From positions 346,179 through 410,178 of the forward strand of contig DYEA01000007.1 in NCBI GenBank assembly GCA_020725885.1: a DNA stretch of 64,000 bases, read 5' to 3'. The notes beneath the pieces were generated by a model. That model did no database searches. It saw nothing but the letters and a program-made list of their open reading frames with translations, and was not told the DNA's origin. Positions within the stretch are counted from its first letter, which is position 1. Each line of letters starts with the position of its first letter. A program made the translations under genes and the position numbers. The stretch is from Slackia sp. Its GTDB lineage: Bacteria > Actinomycetota > Coriobacteriia > Anaerosomatales > Anaerosomataceae. Shown here piece after piece: positions 51,996 through 60,683 of this stretch.

Positions 51996-52801
51996 GCTCC
52001 GCTGCCTGGCTCGCCCTGCCGGGCGGATCGACGCGCCAGCACGAGCAAGACCCCGCCTGCGACGAGCATCGGCACGCTCAGGACCTGCCCCATCGTGAAC
52101 GGACCCGCCACGAACCCCAACTGGGCGTCTGGCTCCCGGAAGAACTCGACGAAGATCCGGAAGACCGCGTACAGGACGAGCAGCGTCCCGAGCATAGTGC
52201 CGTCAGGGCGCTTCGTGCGGGACATGGCGAGCAGCACGGCGAACAGCACGACGCCCTCGAGGAGGGCCTCGTACAGCTGGGAGGGATGACGAGGCAGCGG
52301 GCCGGCTCCTGGGAAGACGACGCCCCACGGCGCGTTCGTCACCCTGCCCCACAGCTCGCCGTTCACGAAGTTCGTGACGCGGCCGAGGAACAGGCCGATA
52401 GGGGCTCCGACGGCCCCCATGTCGGCCAGCCGCAGGAAGGGCACTTTCAGGCGGCGTGACGCCACCCACCCTGCGATCAGGATCCCGATGAGCCCTCCGT
52501 GGAACGACATCCCGCCCTCCCACGTCGCAAGTATCCGCTCAGGGTGCCGCAGGTACTCGCTCCCCCCGTAGAAGAGCACGTAGCCAAGGCGGGCGCCGAC
52601 CATCAGCCCGATCACCGCCGCCAGCACGGCGTCGATCTCCTGGTCGACCGTCAGCCCGACCCCCCACCGCTTGTTGAGACGGTGCAGCACGAACGCGGCC
52701 AGCACGAAGCCCGCCACGTACGCGAGTCCGTACCAACGCACCTGGAGCGGGCCGATGGCGAACGCGACCGGATCGACGTCCGGGAACGCGAACGCCGCCA
52801 C
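51992..52801 (-). CDS. lgt: Prolipoprotein diacylglyceryl transferase
   Basis: Lgt, 269 residues with seven membrane segments; it adds diacylglycerol to lipobox Cys. Motifs: GGMSFHGGLIG, the signature GRVTNFVNGELWGR, and HPSQLYEALLEG. The several lipoproteins in this window are expected substrates. GTG 52801 lies two bases after the upstream gene's stop. Confidence 0.95.
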   Translation of the reverse strand: MAAFAFPDVDPVAFAIGPLQVRWYGLAYVAGFVLAAFVLHRLNKRWGVGLTVDQEIDAVLAAVIGLMVGARLGYVLFYGGSEYLRHPERILATWEGGMSFHGGLIGILIAGWVASRRLKVPFLRLADMGAVGAPIGLFLGRVTNFVNGELWGRVTNAPWGVVFPGAGPLPRHPSQLYEALLEGVVLFAVLLAMSRTKRPDGTMLGTLLVLYAVFRIFVEFFREPDAQLGFVAGPFTMGQVLSVPMLVAGGVLLVLARRSARQGEPGSGA

Positions 52802-52803
52802 CC

Positions 52804-53694
52804 CTACATCGCCTCCAGGCGGCGGATACGCTCCTCGATCGGCGGATGGGTGTTGAACAGGGCGTTGAGAGCTCCGCCGTAGTCGCGCAGCGGGTTGTAG
52901 ATGTACAGCGGCTCCGTGGCCTTGTTCGCGACGCGCAAGCGGTTGGCGTCTGCGGCGATCTTGCGAAGCGCGGACGCGAGCCCGTCAGGGTAGCGGGTCA
53001 GCAGAGCCGCATTCGCGTCCGCCAGATACTCCCGCTGACGCGAGATGGCCATCTGGATGAGCGTCGCGAAGATCGGCGCGAGCACCGCAAGCGCCAGGCC
53101 GAGCACCAAGAAGAGCGCCTGCAGCTGGCCCGCGCCCTCGCCGTCGCGCCGGCGCCCGCCGCGCCACCACAGCGACCGCAGCATCCAGTCGGACGCGAGC
53201 ACGACCGTGCCCGCCAGCACGGCGGCGAGCGTCTGCACGAGCGTGTCGCGGTTCTTCACGTGCGAGAGCTCGTGGGCGATCACGCCCTCCAGCTCGAGAC
53301 GGTCGAGCTTCTGCAGGAGCCCGGTCGTGACCGCGATGGCCGCATGCTCCGGATCACGGCCCGTGGCGAACGCGTTCGGCGCCGGATCGTCGATGACGTA
53401 CGCCCGGGGCACGGGAAGCCCGGCGGCGATCGCGAGCCCCTCGATGGCGTTGACGAGGTACGGCTCCGTGTCGCGGTCGACCGGGCGCGCCCGGCTGAGC
53501 GTAAGCACGATCCGGTCCGAGTACCAGTACGATCCCCACGTCATCGCCACCGCGACCACGAACGCGACCAGCACGCCGCCATAGCCGACGTCGAACGCCT
53601 GGCCGAACACGTAGCCGATGGCGAGCACCAGCGCGAAGAAGACGACGATGAGCAGCGCCGTGCGGCGCTTGTTGGCCGATATCTGGTCGTACAT
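52804..53694 (-). CDS. htpX: HtpX-like M48 membrane zinc metalloprotease
   Basis: 296-residue M48 protease. The zinc motif is HELSH in EGVIAHELSHVKNRD; the third ligand Glu lies in QREYLADANAA. Membrane segments are near residues 12-32, 35-55, 150-170 and 190-215. Family members help clear damaged membrane proteins. It follows lemA, a frequent pair. Confidence 0.93.
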   Translation of the reverse strand: MYDQISANKRRTALLIVVFFALVLAIGYVFGQAFDVGYGGVLVAFVVAVAMTWGSYWYSDRIVLTLSRARPVDRDTEPYLVNAIEGLAIAAGLPVPRAYVIDDPAPNAFATGRDPEHAAIAVTTGLLQKLDRLELEGVIAHELSHVKNRDTLVQTLAAVLAGTVVLASDWMLRSLWWRGGRRRDGEGAGQLQALFLVLGLALAVLAPIFATLIQMAISRQREYLADANAALLTRYPDGLASALRKIAADANRLRVANKATEPLYIYNPLRDYGGALNALFNTHPPIEERIRRLEAM

Positions 53695-53703
53695 GCTCGT
53701 GCG

Positions 53704-54261
53704 CTAGAACTTCACGGCGACGGGCTCGCGCGCGCCCTCTTCGATCTCGAAGTACTCGCGCTCACGGAACCCGAAGATGCCCGCGACGAGGTTCGACGGG
53801 AACACCTGGATCGCGGTGTTGTACGTCATCACGGAGTCGTTGTAGAACTGCCGCGCGTACGCGATCTTCGACTCGGTGCCAGCCAGCTCTTCCTGCAGCA
53901 TCAAGAAGTTCTGGTTCGCCTTGAGGTCCGGATAAGCCTCCGCTAGAGCGAACAGGCTCTTGAGCGCGCCGGTGAGCATGTTCTCGGCGTCGCTGTGCTC
54001 CTTCACGGTCTGCGCGCTCATCGCGGCGCTCCTCGCGGCGATGACCTGCTCGAGCGTCTCGCGCTCGTGCGCAGCGTAGCCCTTGACGGTCTCCACCAGG
54101 TTCGGGATGAGGTCGTAGCGCCTGCGCAGCTGCACGTCGATCTGCGACCACGCGTTGTCGATGCGGTTGCGAAGGGTCACGAGCCTGTTGTAGATGCCGA
54201 TCACGGCGAACGCCGCGACCAGCGCTACGAGCCCGACGGCTCCGATGCACGCCATGCCCAT
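53704..54261 (-). CDS. lemA: LemA family protein
   Basis: 185-residue LemA: N-terminal membrane helix ([21 protein letters not shown]) then a long helical coiled domain with [35 protein letters not shown] and [25 protein letters not shown], the family signature. Function is unclear; it often pairs with HtpX or TPM-domain proteins. ATG 54261 has AGGAGG six bases upstream. Confidence 0.95.
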   Translation of the reverse strand: MGMACIGAVGLVALVAAFAVIGIYNRLVTLRNRIDNAWSQIDVQLRRRYDLIPNLVETVKGYAAHERETLEQVIAARSAAMSAQTVKEHSDAENMLTGALKSLFALAEAYPDLKANQNFLMLQEELAGTESKIAYARQFYNDSVMTYNTAIQVFPSNLVAGIFGFREREYFEIEEGAREPVAVKF

Positions 54262-54311
54262 ACGGTTCCTCCTTCGGGCCGGCACGTCCTGTCCGTGCGG
54301 CCTCGACGCGG

Positions 54312-54347
54312 TACAATCCGACGAGCGTTTGCCCCATCATCGTAGCA
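54312..54347. promoter_or_regulatory. Divergent lemA/rhomboid promoter region
   Basis: On the minus strand TGCTACGAT (hexamer 54344-54339) can serve lemA with a leader near 70 bases. On the plus strand TACAAT (54312-54317) can serve the rhomboid gene. The two transcripts would overlap by a few bases at their 5' ends. Confidence 0.45.
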
Positions 54348-54365
54348 GAACGGCGAGGAGCTGGC

Positions 54366-55058
54366 GTGATACCGATCCGTGATGAGAACCCCACGCGGTC
54401 TTTCCCCATCGCGACCGTGCTGCTCATCGCGGCGAACCTCGCGGTATTCCTCTACGAAAGCGCCCTGGACCCGGCCGCGCTGCAAGCGTTCGTGTCGCGG
54501 TTCGCGCTGGTTCCGGCCCGGCTGCTTGAGGCCCCATTGAGCGGCGCAGCGCTCATGGGCCTCTTCACGTCGATGTTCCTGCACGCCGGGTGGCTCCACG
54601 TGCTCGGCAACATGCTCTACCTGTGGATCTTCGGCAACAACGTCGAAGACCGCCTCGGCACGCTGCCGTTCGTCGGCTTCTACCTCGTCTCCGGCATCGC
54701 TGCCGCGCTCGCCCAGGTGTTCGCCGCCGGCCCCGTCGCGATCCCCGTGGTGGGCGCAAGCGGTGCGGTGGCGGGGGTCCTTGGAGCCTATCTGGTGCTG
54801 TACCCGGGCGCCAGCGTGATCACGGTGATCCCGGTGTTCTTCTTCCTCGAAGTCGCGCGGCTGCCGGCGTTCCTCGTGATCGGCTTCTGGTTCTTGCTGC
54901 AGCTCGGCAACGGCGTGGCGACGCTCGGCGCAGACGTCGCCGCCCAGGGCGGAGTCGCCTGGTTCGCGCACATCGGCGGGTTCGTAGTGGGCGCCGCGAT
55001 CGCGCTCGTGGTGCGCGCAAGCACGCGAAGGCGGTCTTCGTACTACGGGTGGTACTAG
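54366..55058 (+). CDS. Rhomboid-family intramembrane serine protease
   Basis: 230-residue rhomboid with six membrane segments. HVLGNMLYLWIFG supplies the loop-1/TM2 His and Asn; the catalytic Ser is in GASGAVAG (GxSG); the dyad His is in AHIGGFVVG. An acidic D-E-N N-terminus PIRDENPT is common in this subgroup. GTG 54366 has GAGGAG six bases upstream. Its stop is shared as CTAG with the gene on the other strand. Confidence 0.94.
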   Translation: MIPIRDENPTRSFPIATVLLIAANLAVFLYESALDPAALQAFVSRFALVPARLLEAPLSGAALMGLFTSMFLHAGWLHVLGNMLYLWIFGNNVEDRLGTLPFVGFYLVSGIAAALAQVFAAGPVAIPVVGASGAVAGVLGAYLVLYPGASVITVIPVFFFLEVARLPAFLVIGFWFLLQLGNGVATLGADVAAQGGVAWFAHIGGFVVGAAIALVVRASTRRRSSYYGWY

Positions 55059-55429
55059 CGGGCGTCGACCTCTGCCAAGAAGTCCTCGACGCACGTGACT
55101 GCAGACAGCTGCCGGCGGAAGTACTCGCAGTAGGCCTCGATGGTCTGCTCGCGGCCAGCAGCCTCGTACTCATCAACCGCGTCGTCGTCAGAAGCCTCGT
55201 CGAGCCGGATGACCGCCTCGATCCGGGCCTCGGCTTCGCCGAGACGCACCAACTCCATGGCCACGCGGAACAGGTGCGGAACCTCGACCGTGGCGCGCAA
55301 TGCCGACCCGCAGTGCGGGCAGATGAACACGATGTCGCAGGTGGAACGGTCGTGGAACACGACCGCCGAGACATCCTCGAGCCCAAGCTCGACCTGCCCA
55401 TCGCGAGGACATATGAGCGAGAACTCCAC
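55055..55429 (-). CDS. Small zinc-ribbon-like protein
   Basis: 124-residue soluble protein: Cys in LICPRDGQ and in FICPHCGSALRAT could form one zinc site (residues about 7-42); the rest is helical and acidic. It has some likeness to CpXC-type domains but no firm family. GTG 55429 has AAGGAGG five bases upstream, and a TACAAT -10 lies at 55458-55453. Function unknown. Confidence 0.7.
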   Translation of the reverse strand: MEFSLICPRDGQVELGLEDVSAVVFHDRSTCDIVFICPHCGSALRATVEVPHLFRVAMELVRLGEAEARIEAVIRLDEASDDDAVDEYEAAGREQTIEAYCEYFRRQLSAVTCVEDFLAEVDAR

Positions 55430-55486
55430 CGTCGCCTCCTTGCTCTACGAAGATTGTACCGCGTCTCGCGGCGGTTCACGCTGTGC

Positions 55487-55492
55487 TAGGAT
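55487..55492 (+). promoter_or_regulatory. Leaderless promoter of azlC
   Basis: TGC-extended TAGGAT, then seven bases, then ATG 55500. ATG 55491 overlaps the -10 and is unlikely to be the start. Confidence 0.5.
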
Positions 55493-55499
55493 GTGCGCC

Positions 55500-56210
55500 A
55501 TGTCCGTACCGGCCGCCGAAGCCCCGCCAGCGCCTGCCTCGAAGCGGGCGCGCTTCGCCCGCGGCCTGCGTCTTGGCCTGCCGATCCTGCTCGGATACGC
55601 TCCCGTCGGCCTCACCTTCGGGATCCTTGCGCGCAAGTCGGGATTCTCCGCGTTTCAGGCGATCGCATGCTCGGCGACAGCGCTGGCCGGCGCGGGGCAG
55701 TTCATCGCCTTGTCGGTGCTTTCAGCGGGCGGCGGCGTGCCGGCGGTGCTCATGGCGACCGCCGTCGTCAACCTCCGCTACGTGCTCTTCAGCGCCGCCC
55801 TCGCGCAGTCCTTGCCGCGCGAGCCTCGGATTCTCAAGCCTGTGCTGGCGTTCACGCTCACCGACGAGACCTTCGCGGTCAACACCACCGACGCTCGCGG
55901 CTGCACCCTGGACGTCGTCTCCGCGACCGGGGTCGGCGCGATCGCATGGCTCGGCTGGGTCGGCGGGACTGCGCTCGGCGCTTTGGCTGCTGGAGCGATC
56001 GTCGATCCGTCCCGGTTCGGGGCCGAATTCGCGATGCCCGCGATGTTCACCGCGCTCCTCGCCGGCCAGATCGAGACCCGCACGCACGCCGCGGCAGCCG
56101 TCATCGCCGCGGCCGTGGCTCTGGCGTCGTCTGCGCTGCTCTCCGGATCGTGGGGGATGATAGCCGGAGCAACCCTGGGAGCGGCCCTCGCCGCGTGGTG
56201 GCTGAGATGA
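55500..56210 (+). CDS. azlC: AzlC-family branched-chain amino acid exporter subunit
   Basis: 236-residue membrane protein of the AzlC family. Signature segments: FARGLRLGLPILLGYAPVGLTFGILA, SALAGAGQFIA-like ALAGAGQFIALSVL, VVNLRYVLFSAAL, and FTLTDETFAVN. With AzlD it exports branched-chain amino acids in Bacillus. The stop overlaps the azlD ATG (ATGA). Confidence 0.93.
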   Translation: MSVPAAEAPPAPASKRARFARGLRLGLPILLGYAPVGLTFGILARKSGFSAFQAIACSATALAGAGQFIALSVLSAGGGVPAVLMATAVVNLRYVLFSAALAQSLPREPRILKPVLAFTLTDETFAVNTTDARGCTLDVVSATGVGAIAWLGWVGGTALGALAAGAIVDPSRFGAEFAMPAMFTALLAGQIETRTHAAAAVIAAAVALASSALLSGSWGMIAGATLGAALAAWWLR

Positions 56211-56536
56211 CGACGGCGCGCGAGATCTGGGTCGTGGTCGCCGGCATGGCGGCGGCGAACTTCCTGCTGCGGTTCGCGCCTATGTCGCTGGTGTCCAGAA
56301 CCCGGCTGCCCGAACCAGTCCAGCGGTGGCTGTCGTACGTCCCGGTCAGCGTCATGGCCTCGCTGGTGGCAACCGAGATCCTGCGGCCAGGAGGAACCTG
56401 GCTCATCACGATGAGGAACCCCTATCTGCTCGCCGCGGCCCCGACTGCCCTCGTGTTCGTCAAGACGCGCAGCTTCCTCGGAGCGACGCTGGCCGGTATG
56501 GTCTCGTTCCTGGCGTTCCGGGCGCTGCTCGGGTAG
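56207..56536 (+). CDS. azlD: AzlD-family branched-chain amino acid exporter subunit
   Basis: 109-residue partner of AzlC with three to four membrane segments; NFLLRFAPMSL, RWLSYVPVSVMASLVATEIL and KTRSFLGATLAGMVSF mark the family. It is translationally coupled to azlC. Confidence 0.92.
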   Translation: MTTAREIWVVVAGMAAANFLLRFAPMSLVSRTRLPEPVQRWLSYVPVSVMASLVATEILRPGGTWLITMRNPYLLAAAPTALVFVKTRSFLGATLAGMVSFLAFRALLG

Positions 56537-56575
56537 ACTTCGCCTACCGTCATCGCCGCCGTGGGAGGATCCGTG

Positions 56576-57868
56576 ATGCCGCTCGTCCGTCCGTTCCAAG
56601 CGATCGTCTTCGATTCATCCGCAGGTCCTGACATCACGCCCTTGGTCGCGCCCCCCTACGACGTGGTGGACGAGGACATGCGCGCGCGCCTCCTCGCCCG
56701 GTCGGAGCACAACATCGTCGCGATCGACCTGCCCGAAGGATCTCCCGACCCAGACGCACCGGACAGCAGATACCGCCGTGCAGCCGAGCTATGGCGCGCC
56801 TGGCTTGACGCTGGCGTGCTGAGGCGCGACGAGTCTCCTGCGTTCTACCTCCTCGAGCAATCCTGGGAGCAAGACGGGCGCCGGAAAGCGCGCCTTGCGC
56901 TCTTCGCCGCCGTCCGGATCCACGCGTTCGACGAAGGCGTCATCGTGCCGCACGAGCGCACCTTGCCGAAGGCGATTGCGGACCGTCTCGCGCTGACGCG
57001 TGCGTGCAGGGCCAACCTGAGCCCCGTCTTCGGCCTGTACTCCGATCCTGCCGGCGAGGCAGACGCCGTCATTCGCGCGAGCATGGGCGGCAAGCCGATG
57101 CTCGAAGCGAGCGGCGACGACGGCACGCACGCCCGGGTCTGGGCGATCAGAGACCGTCGTGCGGTCGCTGCCCTGCAGCAGATCCTGGCCGAGAAGCAGG
57201 TGTTCATCGCAGACGGACACCACAGGTACACCGTGGCGCTCGCGTACCGCGACGAACGCAGGGCGGCGGACACCGCCGCTGGCGTCGCGCCGTCCGATCC
57301 CGCGTACGATCGCGTGCTCATGGCGCTCGTGAACATGGACGACCCCGAGCTCACGGTCATGGCGACTCATCGCGTGGCCAGAGCCGCTGGCGGATTCGAC
57401 GCAAGCAGGTTCCTCCAGGACCTCGCGCAGCGCTTCGAGGTCTCGCCTGTCCAGCGGGGCGATGTGCGCCCGCTCGAGTCGCTCGACCGTCCGGGATTCG
57501 TGGTGGCGCTTCCTTCCGGCGAGACCTGGCTGGCCGCCCTTCGTCCCGACGTCAACCTCGACGAGGCCATCCCGCTGCCCGTCTCGACCCATTGGAAGTC
57601 CCTAGACGTCGCAGTCCTGCAGGAACTCGTGCTGCGGCCGCTGCTCGGCATCCATCCCGACGAGCCGGAGACCTTGGATCGTCTGTCGTTCGTGAAGGAC
57701 ACCGCGAGCGCGTTCAGCGTCCCGGGGGGCGATGTGGCATTCATCCTTAGGCCCACGCGGATGGATCAGCTCAAGGCCGTGGCGCTCGCAGGCGAGACGA
57801 TGCCGCAGAAGTCGACGTACTTCCATCCGAAGCTTCCGACCGGGCTGCTGTTCTACGACCTGTCCTGA
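56576..57868 (+). CDS. DUF1015 family protein
   Basis: 430-residue DUF1015 protein. N-terminus VRPFQAIVFDSSAGPDITPLVAPPYDVVDE and the central IADGHHRYTVALAYRDE motif define the family, which includes a putative HTH-like or kinase-related annotation in some databases; its chemistry is unknown. The motif ending with NMDDPELTVMATHRV is also typical. ATG 56576 has GGGAGG seven bases upstream; GTG 56561 is less likely. It runs into the 3' end of the glycosylase gene by 16 bases. Confidence 0.92.
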   Translation: MPLVRPFQAIVFDSSAGPDITPLVAPPYDVVDEDMRARLLARSEHNIVAIDLPEGSPDPDAPDSRYRRAAELWRAWLDAGVLRRDESPAFYLLEQSWEQDGRRKARLALFAAVRIHAFDEGVIVPHERTLPKAIADRLALTRACRANLSPVFGLYSDPAGEADAVIRASMGGKPMLEASGDDGTHARVWAIRDRRAVAALQQILAEKQVFIADGHHRYTVALAYRDERRAADTAAGVAPSDPAYDRVLMALVNMDDPELTVMATHRVARAAGGFDASRFLQDLAQRFEVSPVQRGDVRPLESLDRPGFVVALPSGETWLAALRPDVNLDEAIPLPVSTHWKSLDVAVLQELVLRPLLGIHPDEPETLDRLSFVKDTASAFSVPGGDVAFILRPTRMDQLKAVALAGETMPQKSTYFHPKLPTGLLFYDLS

Positions 57869-58650
57869 CGGCGCGTCCCCACGCCGTCCGGCCGAAGGTG
57901 CGTCAAGCGCGGACAGGCCCGGCCGAGCGGACAGATGTCGCAGCGAGGGTTCGACGGACGGCAGTGCTCGCGGCCGATAAGCCACGTCGCAAGGTCGAGG
58001 GAGCCCGGGTCCTCCGGACAGATGCGGCGCGCCGCTTCGCGCACGGCTTCCAGGGAGTCTTCGGATGCGAGTCCTGCCCGGAGGAACACGCGCCGGACGT
58101 GGACGTCGTAGGCGACGCAGCCGTCTTCGAGCCCCACGAGGTGTTTCCCGAGGTGCCGGACGAGGATCTCGGTGGCCATCGCAGCCTTCTTCTCACCGAT
58201 GCCGTCGAACGCGCGAAGCCGCTCGGCCACCTCGGCGACGCGCGAGCCATCACGCCAGATGGAGCCGGCGTCGCCATCGTACTGCTCGAGCACGCGAGCC
58301 GCCGCCGACGAGACCCACCGCGGCACAGTCCTGACGAATCGGTGGAGCGCGGGGCGTGCGGCCACGGCAGAAGCGACCGCTTCACGCTCCGCTGCGAGCC
58401 GCACAAGGTCGAAGTGCCCGAGGCGCTGCGCGAGGAGCCACGGCCCGGCCCAGGCCCGTTCGGCCGGGATGCCCTGCGTGAACAACACGCCGACGAGGAA
58501 GGCTTCCGGGCGCGTCCGCACGAAGGTGTCTGCGTCAGGAACGCACGTGAATGTGCCGCCGACCTGCACGATGCCTTCGGCAGCGACCGCGCGCGCGTGC
58601 GCCTGGAGCGCGGCGCCGACCGCGCAGCTCACCGGCTGGCGCTCACCCAT
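57853..58650 (-). CDS. EndoIII-like HhH-GPD DNA glycosylase
   Basis: 265-residue helix-hairpin-helix glycosylase. HhH is FDGIGEKKAAMATEIL with the Lys expected for lyase chemistry; the catalytic Asp is in AYDVHVRRVFLRAG; the C-terminal [4Fe-4S] site is CRPSNPRCDICPLGRAC, spacing C-x6-C-x2-C-x5-C, as in EndoIII and MutY. Sequence outside the core is unlike standard Nth, so the lesion recognised is uncertain. ATG 58650 overlaps the Cys-rich gene by eight bases. Confidence 0.85.
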   Translation of the reverse strand: MGERQPVSCAVGAALQAHARAVAAEGIVQVGGTFTCVPDADTFVRTRPEAFLVGVLFTQGIPAERAWAGPWLLAQRLGHFDLVRLAAEREAVASAVAARPALHRFVRTVPRWVSSAAARVLEQYDGDAGSIWRDGSRVAEVAERLRAFDGIGEKKAAMATEILVRHLGKHLVGLEDGCVAYDVHVRRVFLRAGLASEDSLEAVREAARRICPEDPGSLDLATWLIGREHCRPSNPRCDICPLGRACPRLTHLRPDGVGTRRQDRS

Positions 58651-58894
58651 CGCGCCCTATCCGCGGCCCGCACGTGAGGAAGTGCGCGCAGCTCAAGCAG
58701 ACGTCTTTGATCGCGGCACCCCGGTCCACGTCAGGATCGAACACCAAGCCCGGGTCTGCGGTGACGCGGTGCTGCGGCCGGTCGCACTTGGCGTAGTAGC
58801 ACTCGGCTGGACACCGCTCGGTCGCCACCGCCGCGTGCGGGCAACGCGACTGCAGATCCTCATCGCACCCTCGTACCGACCAGCATCCCGTCAT
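58643..58894 (-). CDS. Cys-rich 83-residue protein, possible metal or Fe-S binder
   Basis: Short protein beginning MTGCWSVRGC with nine Cys: two near 4-10, then CPHAA, RCPAECYYAKC, and CLSCAHFLTCG. The CxxxC and CxxC pairs suggest zinc or an Fe-S cluster. No family is recognised. ATG 58894 is chosen because GGAG lies five bases upstream; an in-frame ATG 58930 is the alternative. It is co-transcribed with the glycosylase and divergent from the flavoprotein gene. Confidence 0.65.
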   Translation of the reverse strand: MTGCWSVRGCDEDLQSRCPHAAVATERCPAECYYAKCDRPQHRVTADPGLVFDPDVDRGAAIKDVCLSCAHFLTCGPRIGRDG

Positions 58895-58930
58895 CTGGAC
58901 TCCGTTTCTGGCTTCGACCCGGACTCGCAT

Positions 58931-58940
58931 ACGGTACCAT
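58931..58940. promoter_or_regulatory. Overlapping divergent -10 elements
   Basis: In ACGGTACCAT, TACCAT (58935-58940) can serve the plus-strand flavoprotein gene and TACCGT (58936-58931) the minus-strand Cys-rich gene. The two hexamers share two bases, so initiation in one direction should exclude the other. Confidence 0.4.
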
Positions 58941-58991
58941 TCGTCGCGGCGGCTCGCAGCCGCACGAAGCCGTAGACCGTCGGGAGCGCCA

Positions 58992-60086
58992 GTGCCGCAC
59001 GCCATCGGAAACATTCCGAAACGAGACTCGTACCGCACCGTCGTCGTCGGAGCGGGTCCTGCGGGCGTGCTCGCAGCGCTCCGCGCGGCCTCGGCAGGTC
59101 CGGTGCTCCTTGTGGATGCGAGCCCGCTTCCGCGCCACAAGAGCTGCGGCGGGATGATTCACGCCCTGTCGGAGCGCGTGCTCGCGCGGCACGGCCTCAG
59201 AATCGGCCCAGCCATCCGAGAGCCCGAACGCGTCAGGTTCAGGTTCCTGGACTGGGACGCCGGCGTTACCAAACCCTGCTCGCTAGCCTTCCACAACGTC
59301 GATCGGGACGAGTTCGACCTGCTGCTGCTCGACGCCCTGCCGACGTCTGTGGAAGTCGTGGCGCCCTGCCCAGCGGTGACCGTCCAGCAGGACGACGAGG
59401 GCTGCACCGTCCTTCTGGAGGCCGACGGGCGCCGAGCCGAGGTCCGCTGCGCGCTCGTCATCGGCGCTGACGGAGCGCGATCCGCCGTCCGCGAGGCGAT
59501 AGCGGGGCGCACGAAGCCGTACGTCACGCTGCAAGACACAGTCGAACTGCGCGGCCCTCTCGAGCCGTTCTTCGACTGCATCTACAGCAGCAGAATCGGC
59601 GCCGGGCATGCGTACTCGTACCTGGTCCCGAAGGACGGGCATGCGCTGGTCGGCTCTGTCTTCTACCCTGGGACGCGCCGGCCGCGCGAGCAGCACGAGT
59701 CCGTCCTCGCCGAGCTGCGGGCACGCATGCGTGCGCTAGGTGAGAGCGTGGCGCGAGAGGCCTCCGCGGCAGCCTTCGTGCGCGGCCCTCAGGACGTCTT
59801 GGCCGGAGCCGGCAGAGTGCTGCTCGCCGGCGAAGCAGGCGGCTTCCTCTCGCCCACGTCGGGCGAAGGCATCTCATACGCCCTCAGGACCGGCGAAGCG
59901 GCAGGCCTGGCTGCCACCCGAGATCCTGACGAGGCGCTGGACGCGTATCGGCGGGACCTGCGGCCGTTGGTGCGGCAGATACGCTTCAAGCTCGCGGTGC
60001 TGCCAGCCATGGAATCTGCGACGGGGCGAGCGCTCGCCCGCGCGCTCCCGGCGCCGGTCGTGAGCGCCGTGACGCGGTACCTGTGA
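58992..60086 (+). CDS. Geranylgeranyl-reductase-family FAD oxidoreductase
   Basis: 364-residue flavoprotein. Rossmann motif VVVGAGPAGVLAALRAA (about residues 17-33), then KSCGGMIHALSERVL as in the GGR family, the DG motif VIGADGARSAVREA, and the FAD-closing LLAGEAGGFLSPTSGEGISYAL. Family members reduce isoprenoid chains or other lipids; in anaerobes also unknown substrates. GTG 58992 has GGGAG five bases upstream. Substrate not assignable here. Confidence 0.9.
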   Translation: MPHAIGNIPKRDSYRTVVVGAGPAGVLAALRAASAGPVLLVDASPLPRHKSCGGMIHALSERVLARHGLRIGPAIREPERVRFRFLDWDAGVTKPCSLAFHNVDRDEFDLLLLDALPTSVEVVAPCPAVTVQQDDEGCTVLLEADGRRAEVRCALVIGADGARSAVREAIAGRTKPYVTLQDTVELRGPLEPFFDCIYSSRIGAGHAYSYLVPKDGHALVGSVFYPGTRRPREQHESVLAELRARMRALGESVAREASAAAFVRGPQDVLAGAGRVLLAGEAGGFLSPTSGEGISYALRTGEAAGLAATRDPDEALDAYRRDLRPLVRQIRFKLAVLPAMESATGRALARALPAPVVSAVTRYL

Positions 60087-60113
60087 GGCGCCACCGCAGA
60101 AGCGGCTCCTGTC

Positions 60114-60674
60114 TCAGAAGTTCTCGTACGACCTGCTCGGCGTGACGTCTGACTGGCCCTGATACTTGCTGCCCAGGCCAGGTGTCCCGTACGGACGATC
60201 GACGGGCGTCGTCATCTGCAGGAACGAGATCTGGCCGATGGCCATGCCGGGCATCAGCAAGATGGGCAGGTTCGCCACATTCGAGAGCTCGAGGGTGAGC
60301 CGGCCGTCCCAGCCTGGATCCACGTACCCGGCCGTCGAGTGGATGAGCAGCCCCAGACGGCCGAGCGAGCTCTTGCCCTCGAGCCGTGCAACGATGTCGT
60401 CGGGCAGCACGATGCGTTCGACGGTCGTGCCGAGAACGAACTCGCCCGGGTGCAAGACGAACGGCGCTTCCGCCGTCGCCTCGACCAGCTCCATCAAGCC
60501 GTCCTGCCGTCGCGCCGGATCGATGTACGGGTACCGCGAGTTGCGGAAGACCTGGAACCTCGGACCCAGGTGCAGATCCACGCTCGACGGTTGGATGTCG
60601 TCCGGGTCGCACGGCTCGATCCGGATGCGGCCTGCAAGCATCTGCTCCTTGATCGACCTGTCTGACAGAACCAC
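60114..60674 (-). CDS. dcd: dCTP deaminase
   Basis: 186-residue trimeric deaminase; VLSDRSIKEQM at the N-terminus, IQPSSVDLHLGPRF, EGKSSLGRLGLLIHSTAGYVDPGWDGRLTLELSN with the catalytic Glu, and the GQISFLQM strand. It makes dUTP (or dUMP if bifunctional). It begins nine bases after nrdJ, so ribonucleotide reduction and dUTP supply are co-expressed. Confidence 0.96.
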   Translation of the reverse strand: MVLSDRSIKEQMLAGRIRIEPCDPDDIQPSSVDLHLGPRFQVFRNSRYPYIDPARRQDGLMELVEATAEAPFVLHPGEFVLGTTVERIVLPDDIVARLEGKSSLGRLGLLIHSTAGYVDPGWDGRLTLELSNVANLPILLMPGMAIGQISFLQMTTPVDRPYGTPGLGSKYQGQSDVTPSRSYENF

Positions 60675-60683
60675 GGCGTCTCC

